Source: CAYRML01 sp964425485 (GTDB lineage: Bacteria > Bacillota > Dehalobacteriia > UBA4068). Taken from it: 35,333 nucleotides of DNA. Below the pieces are notes generated by a model. The model did no database searches. It was given only the letters and a program-made list of their open reading frames with translations, and had not been told where the DNA came from. A program made the translations under genes and the position numbers. Below, piece by piece: positions 15,815-24,482 of this stretch (the first letter of the stretch is position 1; each line of letters starts with the position of its first letter). The DNA lies in assembly GCA_964425485.1 (NCBI GenBank), contig CAYRML010000009.1, forward strand, positions 1 through 35,333, written 5' to 3'.

Positions 15815-15838
15815 AAGGCAGGGACCATGCCCTGCCTT
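15815..15838 (-). promoter_or_regulatory. Hairpin in the rpsB-tsf intergenic region
   Basis: A 9-bp perfect GC-rich stem (AAGGCAGGG with CCCTGCCTT) and 6-nt loop, 6 nt after the rpsB stop. The following sequence is ATATAAAT, not a U-run, so it is better read as a weak attenuator or a 3'-end-stabilising or processing element that sets the S2:EF-Ts ratio. Confidence 0.6.
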
Positions 15839-15844
15839 GTGTTT

Positions 15845-16615
15845 TTAATTTTCAACAGCCACAGCTTTTTCCTTGACAGCGGGAGCAGCTTCAGTAGCTT
15901 CCGCTGCTTCCGAAGGAGCAGCAGCCATGGATTGACCTTGATTGGCTTCTATGATAGCATCGGCCATTTTGGAAGCCAACAGCTTGACGGCACGGATAGC
16001 GTCATCATTGCCGGGGATGACATAATCAACTTCATCAGGATCGCAGTTGGTATCCACGATAGCCACGACGGGTATATTGAGACGGCGGGCTTCCGCCACA
16101 GCGATTTTCTCTTTTCTGGGGTCAACCACAAAGAGAGCGCCTGGCAATTTTTTCATATCTTTGATGCCGCCCAAAAAGCGATCCAATTTGTCTTTTTCCC
16201 CACGCAGCTTGGAAACTTCTTTTTTTGGCAGCACTTCGAAAGTGCCGTCTTCTTCCATTTTTTCCAATTGACGTAAATAATCGATGCGTTTTTGAATAGT
16301 GTGATAATTGGTCAGCATACCACCCAGCCAGCGTTCATTGACAAAATACATATTAGAGCGGATAGCTTCTTCTTTGATGGAATCCTGAGCCTGTTTTTTC
16401 GTACCCACAAAGAGTACGCTTTTGCCTTCTTCAGCTACTGAGCGGATGAAAGCATAGGCTTCTTCAACTTTGCGCACGGTTTTTTGCAGGTCGATAATGT
16501 AGATACCATTGCGTTCGGTAAAGATATAAGGAGCCATTTTAGGGTTCCAGCGACGGGTTTGGTGGCCGAAATGCACACCGGCCTCCAATAATTGTTTCAT
16601 AGAGATAACATCCAT
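15845..16615 (-). CDS. rpsB: 30S ribosomal protein S2
   Basis: A 256-residue S2. The N-terminal MKQLLEAGVHFGHQTRRWNP, the mid-protein LFVGTKKQAQDSIKEEA and the VDTNCDPDEVDYVIPGNDDA stretch are all conserved. The C-terminal 30 residues are an Ala/Glu-rich tail, which is common. GGAGG lies 10 nt before the ATG. A strong promoter and a structured leader of about 100 nt lie upstream, consistent with S2 autoregulation. Confidence 0.99.
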   Translation of the reverse strand: MDVISMKQLLEAGVHFGHQTRRWNPKMAPYIFTERNGIYIIDLQKTVRKVEEAYAFIRSVAEEGKSVLFVGTKKQAQDSIKEEAIRSNMYFVNERWLGGMLTNYHTIQKRIDYLRQLEKMEEDGTFEVLPKKEVSKLRGEKDKLDRFLGGIKDMKKLPGALFVVDPRKEKIAVAEARRLNIPVVAIVDTNCDPDEVDYVIPGNDDAIRAVKLLASKMADAIIEANQGQSMAAAPSEAAEATEAAPAVKEKAVAVEN

Positions 16616-16636
16616 TTTTTAAGTTCCTCCTTTTTG

Positions 16637-16716
16637 TTATACCTCCGGTGTTTCCCAGATAAGCCCACCGCAAGCGGCACTCGGGATTATCCATCCGCAC
16701 CGTGTGTATTTTACAC
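16637..16716 (-). ncRNA. Candidate structured leader of rpsB
   Basis: Between the promoter and the rpsB ribosome binding site the transcript can form nested pairings: an outer stem CGGTGT/ACACCG, an inner stem GATAATCCC/GGGCTTATC with one mismatched pair, and an apical CCGC/GCGG hairpin. An alternative small hairpin GTGTA/TACAC competes with the outer stem. This is the layout expected of an S2-binding autoregulatory leader. The pairings are read by eye; I cannot assign it to a named RNA family. Confidence 0.6.
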
Positions 16717-16724
16717 CGACGATA

Positions 16725-16753
16725 AGTATAGCATAATCTAAAAATTATTGCAA
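16725..16753 (-). promoter_or_regulatory. rpsB promoter
   Basis: TTGCAA (16748-16753), a 17-bp spacer and TATACT (16725-16730) on the minus strand, about 110 nt before the rpsB start. Placement after the hslU terminator supports a new transcription unit. Confidence 0.85.
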
Positions 16754-16788
16754 GGGGTCCGACCAGAAGAAAAGTATGGCTTGTCCCA

Positions 16789-16813
16789 CAAAAAACAAGC
16801 GGCCCCAGCCGCT
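16789..16813 (-). terminator. Intrinsic terminator after hslU
   Basis: Stem AGCGGC/GCCGCT (16808-16813 with 16798-16803) and 4-nt loop, followed on the minus strand by TTGTTTTTTG. It begins 5 nt after the hslU stop codon. Confidence 0.88.
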
Positions 16814-16818
16814 CATTT

Positions 16819-18240
16819 TTAGAGAATAAAGCGACTGAGGTCTTCGTTTTGAGTGATATCGCGTAATTTTGTTTCTACAAATTCTCTGTCGATCTTCACA
16901 TCGCCGCGCGCATTTTCCGGAGCTTCGAACAGCAGGTCCTCCAGCACCTTTTCCAATATGGTATGCAGGCGTCTGGCGCCGATATTTTCCGTATTGCGAT
17001 TGACACGGTCGGCAAACTCAGCGATAGCGTCGATACCGTCTTCGGTAAAATCGGCATTGACTCCATCCACGCTCAGCATAGCTTCGTACTGCTTGATCAG
17101 CGAATTTTTCGGCTCCAATAAGATGCGGCGCAGATCCTCCATATTGAGATTATCCAGCTCCACGCGGATGGGGAAGCGACCCTGAAGCTCCGGTATCAGG
17201 TCTGAGGGCTTGGAGAGATGAAAGGCACCAGCTGCGATAAAGAGGACATGGTCGGTTTTGACCGGGCCGTATTTGGTCACCACGGTACAGCCTTCCACGA
17301 TGGGCAGGATATCCCTCTGCACGCCCCCACGGGAGACATCGGGGCCGTGACCGCCCTCTTTGGCCGTGATCTTGTCGATCTCATCCAAAAAAACGATGCC
17401 GGATTGCTCGGCTTTTTCGATACCGATAGTAGTAACTTCATCATTGTCGATGAGTTTTTCTGCTTCCTCGTTGGTCAGTATTTTGCGGGCTTCGGCCACC
17501 GTGACTTTGCGTTTTTTATGCTTTTTTGGCATGATGCCGCCCAATATGCCCTGCATATTGATGCCCATCTCCTCCATGCCGTCACCCAAAGCGCCCAAGG
17601 CCATCGTATTGCTTTCTTCAACTTCAATCTCCACGGTCTCTTTATCCAAAGCGCCTTGCTTCAGCTGCTCCCGCAGCCAGACACGTTTACGGCGCACATC
17701 TTCGGTTTTTTTGCGTTCTTCCTCTTGATCTTCGGTGCTTTCCTCCAGCGCAGGCGTTTCGTTACCGCCAAAAAACATGCTCAGCGGATTGGCCATATTC
17801 ATATTACTGCTGCGCCGCTTGCCGGGCAAAGGCGCCAGCAGATTCAACAGTCGCAGTTCGGCTGCGGCGGCGGCCTTTTCCTTGACGGATTCCATCTTTT
17901 CATTACGCACCATGCGGATAGAGGTCTCTACCAGGTCGCGGATCATGGATTCCACATCGCGGCCCACATAGCCGACTTCCGTAAACTTGGTGGCTTCCAC
18001 CTTGATGAAGGGCGCGTCGACCAATTTGGCCAGGCGGCGGGCAATCTCCGTTTTGCCCACACCCGTAGGCCCGATCATGATGATATTTTTGGGCAATATT
18101 TCCTCCTGGATGGCGGCATCCAGCATCTGCCGGCGATAGCGGTTACGCAGCACCACGGCCACGCATTTTTTGGCGTCATTTTGCCCTACTATATATTTAT
18201 CCAGCTCCGTAACTATCTGGATCGGTGTTAATTCTTTCAT
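16819..18240 (-). CDS. hslU: HslU ATPase subunit of the HslUV protease
   Basis: A 473-residue AAA+ unfoldase that feeds substrates to HslV. Walker A is GPTGVGKTEIARRLA (about 53-67), the pore-loop region GYVGRD follows, then a long charged I-domain (about 110-240), Walker B IVFLDEIDKI and the sensor regions. The C-terminus ends LSRFIL, the tail that docks into HslV. The size is typical for Bacillota (about 460-470). It starts 21 nt after hslV. Confidence 0.98.
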   Translation of the reverse strand: MKELTPIQIVTELDKYIVGQNDAKKCVAVVLRNRYRRQMLDAAIQEEILPKNIIMIGPTGVGKTEIARRLAKLVDAPFIKVEATKFTEVGYVGRDVESMIRDLVETSIRMVRNEKMESVKEKAAAAAELRLLNLLAPLPGKRRSSNMNMANPLSMFFGGNETPALEESTEDQEEERKKTEDVRRKRVWLREQLKQGALDKETVEIEVEESNTMALGALGDGMEEMGINMQGILGGIMPKKHKKRKVTVAEARKILTNEEAEKLIDNDEVTTIGIEKAEQSGIVFLDEIDKITAKEGGHGPDVSRGGVQRDILPIVEGCTVVTKYGPVKTDHVLFIAAGAFHLSKPSDLIPELQGRFPIRVELDNLNMEDLRRILLEPKNSLIKQYEAMLSVDGVNADFTEDGIDAIAEFADRVNRNTENIGARRLHTILEKVLEDLLFEAPENARGDVKIDREFVETKLRDITQNEDLSRFIL

Positions 18241-18261
18241 TTTCCCCTTCCTTTCTATATA

Positions 18262-18810
18262 TTAGCCTAGCTCTTCGATACTGATGTTCTTATTAGTATA
18301 TACACAGATATCAGAGGCAATATTCATAGCTTCGAAAGCAATATCTTTGGCCGGCAGGTCGCTATACTTCAAAAGCGCGCGCGCCGCCGCCAAAGCGAAG
18401 GTGCCGCCGCTACCAATAGCGGCAACATTATCATCGGGCTCGATGACCTCTCCATTACCGGAGATGATGAGCATCTTATCAGCGCCGGCCACGATCAAAA
18501 GCGCCTCAAGCTGGCGTAGATATTTGTCAGTACGCCATTCTCTGGCCAGACCGACTGCGGCCTTTTCCAGATTACCGCGGCTTTCCTCCAACCGCCCTTC
18601 GAATTTTTCAAACAGAGTAAAGGCATCAGCCACGGAACCGGCAAAACCGGCGATGACTTTATCATGATAGAGCCGGCGGATTTTTTTGGCGCCATGCTTC
18701 ATGACCGTAGCATTGCCGAAAGTGACCTGACCGTCACCGGCCAGCGCGGTTTTTCCGTCCCGCTTGACGCAAATTATGGTGGTGGCATGCAAAGTAATTT
18801 TATTATCCAT
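18262..18810 (-). CDS. hslV: HslV peptidase subunit
   Basis: A 182-residue N-terminal-nucleophile protease, relative of proteasome beta subunits. The motif LHATTIICV places the catalytic threonine at residue 10 or 11 after removal of a short propeptide, followed by DGQVTFG and KIRRLYHDKVIAGFAGS. AGAGGA lies 5 nt before the ATG. It is paired with hslU downstream and xerC upstream, as in many Bacillota. Confidence 0.97.
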   Translation of the reverse strand: MDNKITLHATTIICVKRDGKTALAGDGQVTFGNATVMKHGAKKIRRLYHDKVIAGFAGSVADAFTLFEKFEGRLEESRGNLEKAAVGLAREWRTDKYLRQLEALLIVAGADKMLIISGNGEVIEPDDNVAAIGSGGTFALAAARALLKYSDLPAKDIAFEAMNIASDICVYTNKNISIEELG

Positions 18811-18837
18811 AAATGTCCTCTCTTTCTTCCCCTGGAC

Positions 18838-19740
18838 TCAGGCTCGTGGATGGGTCTTGTCATAGACCTCTTTCAGCCTGCTTTTGGTGACATGGGTATA
18901 TATTTGGGTGGTAGACATGCTGGAATGGCCTAAAAACTCCTGTACGGCGCGCAGGTCGGCACCGTTTTCCAGCAAATGGGTAGCAAAAGTGTGGCGCAGC
19001 GTATGGGGGCTGATATGGCGGTTGACAGCGGCAATTTTTATATATTTGTCGACGATATTGCGTACGCTGCGATCCGTTAGCCTGCCGCCGCGCAGATTGA
19101 GGAAGAGCGCCTCTCCTTTTTGGGGCGGATATTTGCCGTCGCCACACCTGGCCTGCTCATAGGCGCGCACGGCATCCATGGCCGGCCGGCCCACAGGCAC
19201 GATGCGCTCCTTGCAGCCTTTGCCCAGCACTCGCAAATAGCCCACCGTATTGTCGATATCGCCCACATTGACGGCAACAAGTTCGCTGACGCGCAGCCCG
19301 GCCCCATAAGACAACTCCAGGATGGCCTTGTCACGAAGACCGGCCAAGCTGTCATCCGGTGCATCCAACAGAGCTTCGATCTCCGGATAGTAGAGGAATT
19401 TTGGCAAAGGCTTATCGGCCTTGGGCGTTGCCACGCTGAAATTTTTCGGCTCGGCCAGCAAATGCTGCCGTGCCAGAAAATGATAAAAGGAGCGGAAGGT
19501 CGACAATTTGCGGGCAACAGACTTTTTGCAAATGCCGCTCTGCCGCAAATGGGCCAAATAACGGCGTACGCAAATATTATCGATGGCCGCAGCATCGACC
19601 TCCTGCGGCCGACATTTCTGCTCCTTGGCCATAAAATCAGCCAAATGCCAGAGATCGCTCATATAGGCGCGCAAGGTATGCGGCGAACAATTTTTTTCCG
19701 CCGTCAGATAAACGCTGAACTTTTCTATCAATTTTTTCAA
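18838..19740 (-). CDS. xerC: Tyrosine recombinase XerC
   Basis: A 300-residue site-specific recombinase that resolves chromosome dimers with XerD. The catalytic residues are all visible: Arg150 (GAGLRVSELV), Lys174, His246 and Arg249 (SPHTLRHTFATH), His272 (LGHSS) and nucleophile Tyr281. The N-terminal SAM-like DNA-binding domain covers about 1-90. It starts with TTG, with GGGGAG a few bases upstream. Its fixed place in the topA-trmFO-xerC-hslVU set argues for the housekeeping XerC and not a mobile-element integrase. Confidence 0.95.
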   Translation of the reverse strand: MKKLIEKFSVYLTAEKNCSPHTLRAYMSDLWHLADFMAKEQKCRPQEVDAAAIDNICVRRYLAHLRQSGICKKSVARKLSTFRSFYHFLARQHLLAEPKNFSVATPKADKPLPKFLYYPEIEALLDAPDDSLAGLRDKAILELSYGAGLRVSELVAVNVGDIDNTVGYLRVLGKGCKERIVPVGRPAMDAVRAYEQARCGDGKYPPQKGEALFLNLRGGRLTDRSVRNIVDKYIKIAAVNRHISPHTLRHTFATHLLENGADLRAVQEFLGHSSMSTTQIYTHVTKSRLKEVYDKTHPRA

Positions 19741-19773
19741 TCTACTCCCCGCCTTTTTATATGCAGGTAAAGC

Positions 19774-21078
19774 TTATTTGATGACTGACAGAAAATTATT
19801 GAGTGCGGTCAAAGCTCTCTCTGCCAGCGCCATATTTTTTTCTTTCTTGTTCTTGATCCTCTTTTCCAGGGGCGGGATCAGACCAAAGGTGATGTTCATA
19901 GGTTGAAAATTGCTGTTTGAGCTGCTGATATAACGCAGCAGGCTGCCCAAAGCAGTTTCGTTGGGGAAAACGACGGCGCTTTTACCTGTGGCGATACGGG
20001 CGGCATTGATACCGGCCGCCAAGCCGCAGGCCGCTGATTCCACATAGCCCTCCACCCCGCTGATCTGGCCTGCAAACAGCAGGTCGGCACGTTTTTTACA
20101 GACCAAGTCCGGCCCCAATATCTGGGGCGCGTTGATATAGGTATTGAGATGCATCATGCCAAAGCGGACGAATTCAGCATTTGCAAGCCCCGGTATCAGG
20201 CGAAAGACACGCTCCTGCTCCCCTCTTTTCAGCCTAGTCTGAAAGCCGACCAAATTATACATGGAGGCGGCCTGGTCGTCCTGGCGCAGCTGCACCACGG
20301 CATAAGGCTGGTGCCCATCCGGGCAGGTCAAGCCCACAGGCTTCATAGGCCCATAGCGCATAGTATCCACGCCTCTTTGCGCCATGGCCTCAATAGGCAT
20401 ACATCCCTCAAATATTTTCTCTGCTTCGAATCCATGCAGCGGATAAAGCTCCGCCGCCAGCAATTGCTCATAAAAGTGCAGATATTGCGCCTTGTCCATG
20501 GGGCAATTAATATAATCTCCCCCCGTTTCCCCCTTATCATAACGGGAGGCCCAAAAAGCCACGCTCATATCCACGCTGTCTTTGGCCACTACCGGCGCCA
20601 CGGCATCATGGAAAAAGAGATGCTTCTGTCCGGTAAAATCAGCTATGGCCTGGGCCAAAGGCTGGCTGACCAACGGTCCTGCGGCGATAATGGTAAGTCC
20701 CTGGGGTATATCCGTCACTTCCACATGTTTGACCTCGATCAGAGGATGCTTTTTTATTTTCTGACTGATATAAGCGGAAAATTGTTCTCTGTCCACAGCC
20801 AAAGCGGAGCCGGCCGGGACCTTGGTGGCCAAAGCAGCCTCCATGATTAAGGAGTCCAGCCGTTGCATCTCTTCCTTGAGCAAACCTACGGCATTTTCTC
20901 TGGCACTGGCACGCAGAGAATTGCTGCAAACCAGCTCCGCAAAACCTGCAGTCTTATGGGCCGGCGTCATTTTTTCCGGCCGCATCTCATAAAGGGTCAC
21001 GGGCACAGTCCTTTGCGCCGCTTGCCAAGCTGCCTCACAACCGGCCAGCCCGGCGCCTATTATGTTGATCCTATCCAT
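19774..21078 (-). CDS. trmFO: Methylenetetrahydrofolate-tRNA-(uracil-5-)-methyltransferase
   Basis: A 434-residue FAD-dependent enzyme (formerly Gid) that makes ribothymidine at position 54 in tRNA using methylene-THF. The FAD motif IIGAGLAGCEAA starts at residue 6; YEMRPEKMTPAHKT and the cysteine motif ELVCSNSLR follow. It starts 9 nt after the topA stop; an in-frame TAG directly precedes the ATG, so no earlier start exists. The nearest GGAG is 13 nt away, suggesting coupling to topA translation. Confidence 0.97.
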   Translation of the reverse strand: MDRINIIGAGLAGCEAAWQAAQRTVPVTLYEMRPEKMTPAHKTAGFAELVCSNSLRASARENAVGLLKEEMQRLDSLIMEAALATKVPAGSALAVDREQFSAYISQKIKKHPLIEVKHVEVTDIPQGLTIIAAGPLVSQPLAQAIADFTGQKHLFFHDAVAPVVAKDSVDMSVAFWASRYDKGETGGDYINCPMDKAQYLHFYEQLLAAELYPLHGFEAEKIFEGCMPIEAMAQRGVDTMRYGPMKPVGLTCPDGHQPYAVVQLRQDDQAASMYNLVGFQTRLKRGEQERVFRLIPGLANAEFVRFGMMHLNTYINAPQILGPDLVCKKRADLLFAGQISGVEGYVESAACGLAAGINAARIATGKSAVVFPNETALGSLLRYISSSNSNFQPMNITFGLIPPLEKRIKNKKEKNMALAERALTALNNFLSVIK

Positions 21079-21087
21079 CTATGCTGA

Positions 21088-23319
21088 TTACTCCTCGCTT
21101 GTGGCCGCAGAACTTTTTGTGGTCTTAGCACTTTTGGCCTTGCTCTTCGTAGTTTTAGTAGTGTTAGTGGTTTTCTTCGTTTTTGTTGTTTTTGTGCTCT
21201 TAGCCGACTTAGTCGATTTAGTTTTCGGCTTTACCGCCGTTTTTTTCTTATCTTCTTTTTGATTGCCCGGGCAATCCTTGCTGGGACAGATGGTTATGGA
21301 TTTGCCTCCCTTGAAAGTCTTTTTGCTCAGTTGTGTGCCGCAGAGGCCGCACACCTCATTGATGGGCGGATCCCAAGCCACATATTTACATTCCGGATAA
21401 TTCTCGCAACCGTAAAAGGTGCGGCCGGAGCGGCTTTTGCGCTGCACTATGCGCCCGCCACAGGCCAGACAAGTGATATCTGTGGGATTGATGATGGGCT
21501 TGGTATTGCGGCATTCGGGGAAACCACTGCAAGCCAGGAAGCGGCCATATTTGCCCATACGATAGACCATGGGCTTGCCGCATAATTCGCAAACATCACC
21601 GCTTTCTTCCGGCGCGATATTGATCTTTTCCATTTTGCTTTCGGCATCAGCCAAAGTCAGGGCAAAAGGCCCATAGAACTGGGCGAGCACGTCATCCCAG
21701 CGCATGTTACCCTCTTCTACCATGTCCAGCTGATTTTCCATGCCGGCAGTGAATTCCACATTAATGATATCGGGAAAATACTCCTTCATCAGGTCGACGA
21801 TGACACGGCCAAGCTCCGTGGGGAAAAATTGTTTTTCTTCCCGCACCACATAGCCGCGCGCCAGCACCGTATCAACGATCGGCGCATAAGTGCTGGGCCG
21901 GCCGATACCAAGTTCTTCCAACATCTTCACCAGAGAGGCCTCCGTATAGCGCGGCGGCGGCTGCGTAAAATGCTGTGCAGGCACAAGAGCCAGAAGCGAC
22001 AATATCTGGCCCAATTGCACGGGCGCCAACAAGCCTTCATCCTCTTTGTGCTGCTCGCCGTAATTTTCCGCATAGACCTGGCGGAATCCAGCAAAGCGCA
22101 GTGTACGACCACTGGCACGGAAGAGGCAATGGCCTGCCTTGACTTCCACGGCTGTGACATCCCAAAGAGCAGGACTCATCTGGCTGGCCACAAAGCGTTC
22201 CCAGATCAGCTTATAGAGCTTGTATTGCTGCGGAGTCAAATACTGCTTTATCGAGGCGGGAGTACGATCAACAGAGGTTGGACGGATGGCCTCATGAGCA
22301 TTTTGGATCTTGCCCTTGCTTTTATAAATATTGGGTTTGGCCGGGATAAAATCCTTGCCATATTTTTCACTGATAAAATCTCTGGCCGCATTTTGCGCCA
22401 CGTCGGAGATACGCACAGAATCGGTACGCATATAACTGATTAAACCGACAACCTGACCGCCGATATTGATGCCTTCATAAAGCTGCTGAGCGGTCTGCAT
22501 GATCTTTTTGGCCGTCATGCCGGCTATATTACGAGAAGCCACCTGCTGCAAGCTGCTGGTAGTAAAAGGCGGCTGCGGATTTTCCTTTTTGGATGAGGTC
22601 TGTATATTACTGACTTGATATTGCTTGTCCTTGAGATAGGCCATAATATCGTCGGCTTCCTGCTGGCTGTGGATGGCAACCTTTTTGCCCTCCACTTTAT
22701 TCAGCTGAGCCTGCAAAATGCCTTGCCCGCTATCCAACTCCGCCAAAAGGCTCCAATATTCTTCCGGCACAAAGGCCTTGATCTCGTCCTCACGGTCGCA
22801 GATAAGGCGTACGGTAACCGATTGTACACGCCCGGCGGAAAGACCTTTTTTGACTTTTTTCCACAAAAGGGGGCTGATCTTATAACCGACCAAGCGGTCC
22901 AAGATGCGCCGTGCTTGCTGAGCCTCCACCCTATCCATATCTATGGAGTGAGGTTTTTTGACAGCTTCCTTGACAGCCTCTTTTGTGATCTCATTGAATT
23001 CGATGCGGCAATTTTCTTCCGGCACATGCAGATATTGCTGCAAATGCCAAGCTATGGCCTCCCCTTCGCGGTCGGGGTCGCTGGCCAAAAGGATACGGTC
23101 AGCCTTTTTAGCTTCATCTTTCAAAGCCTTGATGACTTCGCCTTTGCCGCGAATGGTGATGTATTTAGGAGCAAAATCTTGTTCCACGTCCACGCCCAGC
23201 TCGCTTTTGGGCAGATCTCGCACATGGCCCATGGAAGATTTGACGCTATAATTCTTGCCCAGTATCTTTTCAATAGTTTTGGCTTTTGTTGGTGACTCCA
23301 CAATAACTAATGTCTTCAT
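21088..23319 (-). CDS. topA: DNA topoisomerase I
   Basis: A 743-residue type IA topoisomerase that relaxes negative supercoils. The Toprim domain has Glu8 and DPDRE (81-85); the catalytic tyrosine is Tyr296 in SYMRTDSVR. Three C-terminal four-cysteine zinc fingers follow, then a 56-residue tail (688-743) made almost only of Lys, Thr, Ser and Ala. GGAGG lies 5 nt before the ATG. dprA is 39 bp upstream and trmFO 9 bp downstream, the usual Bacillota order. Confidence 0.98.
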   Translation of the reverse strand: MKTLVIVESPTKAKTIEKILGKNYSVKSSMGHVRDLPKSELGVDVEQDFAPKYITIRGKGEVIKALKDEAKKADRILLASDPDREGEAIAWHLQQYLHVPEENCRIEFNEITKEAVKEAVKKPHSIDMDRVEAQQARRILDRLVGYKISPLLWKKVKKGLSAGRVQSVTVRLICDREDEIKAFVPEEYWSLLAELDSGQGILQAQLNKVEGKKVAIHSQQEADDIMAYLKDKQYQVSNIQTSSKKENPQPPFTTSSLQQVASRNIAGMTAKKIMQTAQQLYEGINIGGQVVGLISYMRTDSVRISDVAQNAARDFISEKYGKDFIPAKPNIYKSKGKIQNAHEAIRPTSVDRTPASIKQYLTPQQYKLYKLIWERFVASQMSPALWDVTAVEVKAGHCLFRASGRTLRFAGFRQVYAENYGEQHKEDEGLLAPVQLGQILSLLALVPAQHFTQPPPRYTEASLVKMLEELGIGRPSTYAPIVDTVLARGYVVREEKQFFPTELGRVIVDLMKEYFPDIINVEFTAGMENQLDMVEEGNMRWDDVLAQFYGPFALTLADAESKMEKINIAPEESGDVCELCGKPMVYRMGKYGRFLACSGFPECRNTKPIINPTDITCLACGGRIVQRKSRSGRTFYGCENYPECKYVAWDPPINEVCGLCGTQLSKKTFKGGKSITICPSKDCPGNQKEDKKKTAVKPKTKSTKSAKSTKTTKTKKTTNTTKTTKSKAKSAKTTKSSAATSEE

Positions 23320-23358
23320 TGGGACCTCCGTTCAAATTTTATCGGTGGATATATAAAG

Positions 23359-24450
23359 CTATAGCTCATGCAGGGCTTTGACATAATATTTGCCGGGCAG
23401 TTGTCGGATCAGGCCCCTGATCTCCCACATGGTCAGCATCGCGGCCAATTTTGGCGGCGGTAGAGCCAACTTATCCAGCAAAACGTCAAAATGCATGGGC
23501 TCAGTTAAAATTGCTATGATTTGCGCTTCCTCTGTCCCCAGTACTAAAGGTTGGCTGGCAGGCGCCTTTTTGATCATTGTGCCTTCCGGCAGATATTCCT
23601 GCCAAATATCTTGGGCCGAGGTCACCATCTTTGCACCCTGATTGAACAAAGAGTTGGTGGCCGCACTCATAGGGCTGGTAATGGGGCCGGGCACGGCAAA
23701 AACATCTCTGTTCTGCTCCATAGCCCGATCTACGGTCAAAAGGGTGCCGCTTTTAGCTCCGGCTTCCACCACGACCACACCGCGGGAAAGACCGCTGATC
23801 AGGCGGTTGCGCATCGGGAAATGAGCAGCCAACGGGGCCGCCCCCAAGGGCAGCTCGCTGATAACGGCGCCATTTGCCATTATCTCGCTGTACAGACACC
23901 CGTTTTCCGGCGGATAGATCACATCCACACCGCAACCCAGCACCGCCAGCGTCTTGCCGCCGGCATCCAAAGCAGCACGATGACAGATAGAATCTATGCC
24001 CCGCGCCATGCCGCTGACCACCCAGATGCCCTGCAAAGCAATATCGCGGGCCAAAACCTGCGCCACCTGCTTGCCATAGGGCGTGGGGCGTCGGGTACCG
24101 ACCATGGCCACAGTGATATCTTGTGACTGAGGCAAAGAGCCATAATAGAATAAAAGCACCGGCGGGTCATAAATCTCGGCCAACAGGCGGGGATAATTAT
24201 CATCTTCATAAGTCAGCAAACTGGCGCCGGAGCAAAGAAAACGGTCATAGACCTCCTCCGGTTCGACTTCCTTTTGGCCTTGGAGCAAAGTTTCGGCCAC
24301 AGCTGCCGACAATCCCTCGACACGGTGCCAGTTGGCGCTGTCTTGCCAGGCTGCCTCTGCATCATGGCCATAGTGCTGCAAAATAGTCAGAAGCCGGCAG
24401 TTGCCCATATTAGAGATATTATGCAAAGCCAATAAAAATGCAACAGACAA
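23359..24450 (-). CDS. dprA: DNA-processing protein DprA
   Basis: A 363-residue protein that loads RecA on incoming single-stranded DNA in natural transformation. An N-terminal helical domain is followed by the Rossmann-like DprA core: MVGTRRPTPYG, then VVSGMARGIDS, then FPMRNRLISGLSRGVVVVEA, then AGAKSGTLLT. A small C-terminal winged-helix-like segment covers about 300-363. It starts with TTG, with GAGGGG 9 nt upstream. It is widespread in non-competent species too, so competence is not proven; comM lies 4 kb upstream. Confidence 0.95.
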   Translation of the reverse strand: MSVAFLLALHNISNMGNCRLLTILQHYGHDAEAAWQDSANWHRVEGLSAAVAETLLQGQKEVEPEEVYDRFLCSGASLLTYEDDNYPRLLAEIYDPPVLLFYYGSLPQSQDITVAMVGTRRPTPYGKQVAQVLARDIALQGIWVVSGMARGIDSICHRAALDAGGKTLAVLGCGVDVIYPPENGCLYSEIMANGAVISELPLGAAPLAAHFPMRNRLISGLSRGVVVVEAGAKSGTLLTVDRAMEQNRDVFAVPGPITSPMSAATNSLFNQGAKMVTSAQDIWQEYLPEGTMIKKAPASQPLVLGTEEAQIIAILTEPMHFDVLLDKLALPPPKLAAMLTMWEIRGLIRQLPGKYYVKALHEL

Positions 24451-24482
24451 TACTATGCACCCCTCGCGATGGTTTTTGAAAA

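Noticed and set aside
17218..18231. A 337-codon open frame on the plus strand
   Set aside because: It mirrors hslU on the opposite strand, is rich in His and Phe, and has no ribosome binding site or family similarity.
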